Of a stretch of 64,000 nucleotides of DNA, positions 62,623 through 64,000 are shown in pieces. The DNA comes from Cognatazoarcus halotolerans (GTDB taxonomy: Bacteria > Pseudomonadota > Gammaproteobacteria > Burkholderiales > Rhodocyclaceae). Below the pieces are notes generated by a model. The model worked only from the letters and a program-made list of their open reading frames with translations, did not search any database and was not told where the DNA came from. Location: contig NZ_WUAF01000006.1 of the NCBI RefSeq assembly GCF_009800965.1, positions 124,001-188,000 of the forward strand, written 5' to 3'. Both the position numbers and the translations under genes were made by a program. Within the stretch, counting starts at the first letter, position 1; each line of letters opens with the position of its first letter.

Positions 62623-62636
62623 CGCCCTCTCCGCCA
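62623..62636. repeat. Right attachment-site repeat (attR)
   Basis: CGCCCTCTCCGCCA, an exact copy of the tRNA-Ser 3' terminal 14 bases, 13 kb from the tRNA. It defines the right boundary of the island. Confidence 0.85.
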
Positions 62637-63117
62637 GAATGTCCAGCAAACAAGCGCCTTTCCGGGCGCTTTTTTGTTTCCCGAATCCGCGATGCGCTGT
62701 GGCATGACGAGCGTGCGTTCCTGCCCGTCGGTAAGCGCATCGGGTGTCGAGTCGGAATGACAGACCTTCAGGATTCCTGTCAGGTCCGCGGGCCTCACGG
62801 GAATTCCGGCTGAGCCTGGGAGCTTGATGGTTCGAGCCGGTTGGGCTTGGTACGTCAATCCGATACTGCGGTGTCGCGTGCGCCATGAGGGCGCGAGTGC
62901 ATGTGTCCGCCGGGGGAGTGATAACCGCCGCTGCCGGAATGTGGTGACCGGATCTGCGCCTGCCCAGGGCAGGACGTTCCCCCTGCATGGTCCGCAGAGC
63001 GGCCCTGCGGCGCATGAACCGTGGCGCAATCCGCAGGGTCTGGCGTTTTTGGCACCCAAGTGAGCGGCATCCTAGTATTCTTCTACGCGAGATTAACAAA
63101 TAGACACTCTTTTTCTG
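62637..63117. other. Chromosomal region after the island, no convincing gene
   Basis: 481 bases between attR and the second FecR gene. It begins with a terminator that resembles the tRNA's original one. Frames on both strands here have no ribosome-binding sites or recognisable motifs. The last 60 bases are AT-richer and are a likely promoter for the FecR gene. Confidence 0.5.
62652..62676 (+). terminator. Probable original tRNA-Ser terminator, displaced by the island
   Basis: Stem AAGCGCC/GGCGCTT with a 6-base loop followed by TTTTT. It is 16 bases past the right repeat, the place where the tRNA's own terminator would be before insertion. Confidence 0.75.
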
Positions 63118-63984
63118 ATGGCTCTGCGCCTTCCTTCCATGCTCCGTTTCAGTTTGTTGCTGCTTGCGTTGGTGGTTTTTTCGTCAGCCCAGGCGCAAAC
63201 GACGGGCAAGCTGACCTATGTCGAAGGGCAGGTTCAGGTAATCAGGGGTGCGCAGGCGCTTGCCGCAGTTGCGGGATTGCCGCTCGAGAGTTCGGATATC
63301 GTTGAAACCGGGTCGAACGCCTATGTGCTGCTGGAATTCGGGAACGGGATGAGGCTGGCTTTGGGAGGCGATACCCGCCTGATGCTGCGTTCGCTTGGCA
63401 GCTCTAAGGATGGCACTGTTGAGTTCGCGACACTGGGTGGGTGGCTCAAGGCCCAGTCAGGAACTGCGGAGAAGGACCCAGGGTACCGGATCGATACGCC
63501 GACACTTTCGGTTCGGTCGAGCGATGCAAGCCTCGTTCTTCGGGTGGGGGCCGAGACGAACGCCCTGTTCGTCGAGAGCGGGGCGGCGACCGCAGCAGTC
63601 CTTGATCGCCGGGGGCGTGCCGGCACGTCGAAGGCACTGCGTCGCGGCAATTTTCTGACTCAGCCTGCCGATCATTCTCTTGTGGTACGCGAGCGTCCGG
63701 GTCAGGAGTTTGTTGCGGCCTTGCCGAGACCCTTCCGGGATCCATTGCCTGATCTGCTGGACCATTTCAGGAACCGTCCGGTGAACGTCCGCATTCTCGG
63801 CGATGCGGACTACGCGTCGGCGGGACCGTGGCTGCAGGGCCCGAGGACCTGGCGCGCCGGGCTTGTGCCGCGCTTCAGCTCACGTGCCCGCGACCCGGAG
63901 TTCCGTCGCGGCCTTGTCGAAAATCTAAAACTCCATTCCGAATGGTCGCGGATACTGTATCCGGAGCGCTACCGCAAGCATTGA
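63118..63984 (+). CDS. FecR-domain protein, exported
   Basis: A 288-residue exported protein. It has a signal peptide (LRFSLLLLALVVFSSAQAQ) and a FecR domain (about 30-190; LTYVEGQVQVIRGAQ, LLEFGNGMRLALGGDTRLML, IDTPTLSVRSSDASLVLR). The C-terminal 90 residues are basic, with Trp/Tyr (WLQGPRTWRAG, SEWSRILYPERYRKH), and unrecognised. There is no N-terminal anti-sigma domain, so it is not a classical FecR anti-sigma factor. The start may be ATG 63118 or ATG 63139; neither has a clear ribosome-binding site. It resembles the FecR part of the barrel fusion at 8563. The gene is complete within the window. Confidence 0.82.
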   Translation: MALRLPSMLRFSLLLLALVVFSSAQAQTTGKLTYVEGQVQVIRGAQALAAVAGLPLESSDIVETGSNAYVLLEFGNGMRLALGGDTRLMLRSLGSSKDGTVEFATLGGWLKAQSGTAEKDPGYRIDTPTLSVRSSDASLVLRVGAETNALFVESGAATAAVLDRRGRAGTSKALRRGNFLTQPADHSLVVRERPGQEFVAALPRPFRDPLPDLLDHFRNRPVNVRILGDADYASAGPWLQGPRTWRAGLVPRFSSRARDPEFRRGLVENLKLHSEWSRILYPERYRKH

Positions 63985-64000
63985 GGCGATCTCGTGCCGC

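Larger units (their letters stand above)
49596..62636. mobile_element. Integrated genomic island in tRNA-Ser (about 13 kb)
   Basis: Bounded by 14-bp direct repeats of the tRNA 3' end (49582-49595, 62623-62636) and containing a tyrosine integrase of the P4 group, AlpA-like regulator, primase/helicase-type replication protein, TubC-like protein, restriction-modification pair and a ribbon-helix-helix-like gene, all on the minus strand. The integrase is beside the right repeat, away from the tRNA. No capsid, portal or conjugation genes are present, so it resembles a satellite-like or otherwise non-autonomous element. A 23-bp near-identical repeat (49653-49675, 62471-62493) is found near both ends. 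Confidence 0.88.

Noticed and set aside
62605-63099. Long minus-strand frames after the island
   Set aside because: Arg/Pro-rich frames in high-GC DNA crossing the attR repeat and a terminator, so chance ORFs.
1-64000. CRISPR array
   Set aside because: No series of regularly spaced identical repeats was seen; the repeats found are the palindromes and island-end repeats only.

Overview
The window looks like chromosomal DNA of a high-GC betaproteobacterium. The closest fit I can infer is the Rhodocyclales (Thauera/Azoarcus-like): a complete periplasmic Sox thiosulfate-oxidation operon, flavocytochrome c sulfide dehydrogenase, a glyoxylate-shunt isocitrate lyase with AceK and a phosphorylatable Icd, and a CrbS-like acetate-type sensor cassette all sit together. 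The taxonomic call is inference; no 16S rRNA gene is present.

Layout. 1-5.2 kb: end of glpK, glpD, an AEC-family carrier, a GcvA-like LysR regulator and a glutathione S-transferase. 5.2-12.5 kb: a Crp/Fnr regulator divergent from a CHASE2 class III nucleotide cyclase, then a very large FecR-TPR-beta-barrel fusion and a small lipoprotein. 12.5-17.4 kb (minus strand): a peptide export locus with a C39-peptidase ABC transporter, an HlyD adaptor, two short double-glycine-leader peptides and an 8-Cys protein of unknown function. 17.9-27 kb: housekeeping genes (aceA, rraA, clpA/clpS, csp, rpmG, rpmB, radC, coaBC, dut, a Nudix hydrolase). 27-36.5 kb: sulfur oxidation, with a diheme cytochrome c, fccAB, an ArsR regulator with a palindromic operator, and soxCDYZAXB. 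36.5-41.7 kb: aceK and icd (divergent), uspA, a DsbA-family protein and a PPC/DUF296 protein. 41.7-49.4 kb: a signalling cassette of a small membrane protein, an SSS-transporter/histidine kinase, a single-domain response regulator, a pseudokinase/DEDDh-exonuclease fusion and an acetate-type symporter.

49.5-62.6 kb is a genomic island of about 13 kb in the 3' end of a tRNA-Ser(GGA) gene, bounded by 14-bp direct repeats (49582-49595 and 62623-62636). It carries a ribbon-helix-helix-like protein surrounded by copies of one 15-bp palindrome, a two-gene restriction-modification system, a TubC-like small protein, a primase/helicase replication protein, an AlpA-like regulator and a tyrosine integrase at the end away from the tRNA. 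The tRNA's original-looking terminator lies just beyond the right repeat, and the island supplies a substitute next to the tRNA. After the island come about 480 bp without a convincing gene and a second FecR-domain protein at the right edge.

How the parts may work together. SoxAX, SoxYZ, SoxB and SoxCD form the complete thiosulfate-oxidising cycle. FccAB adds sulfide oxidation, and the ArsR protein is placed to control both divergent units. AceA, AceK and Icd form the isocitrate branch point. The most novel-looking parts are the double-glycine peptide locus beside the cyclase/FecR/barrel genes, the pseudokinase-exonuclease signalling cassette, and the island's palindrome-linked RHH gene with its repeat-flanked integration module.
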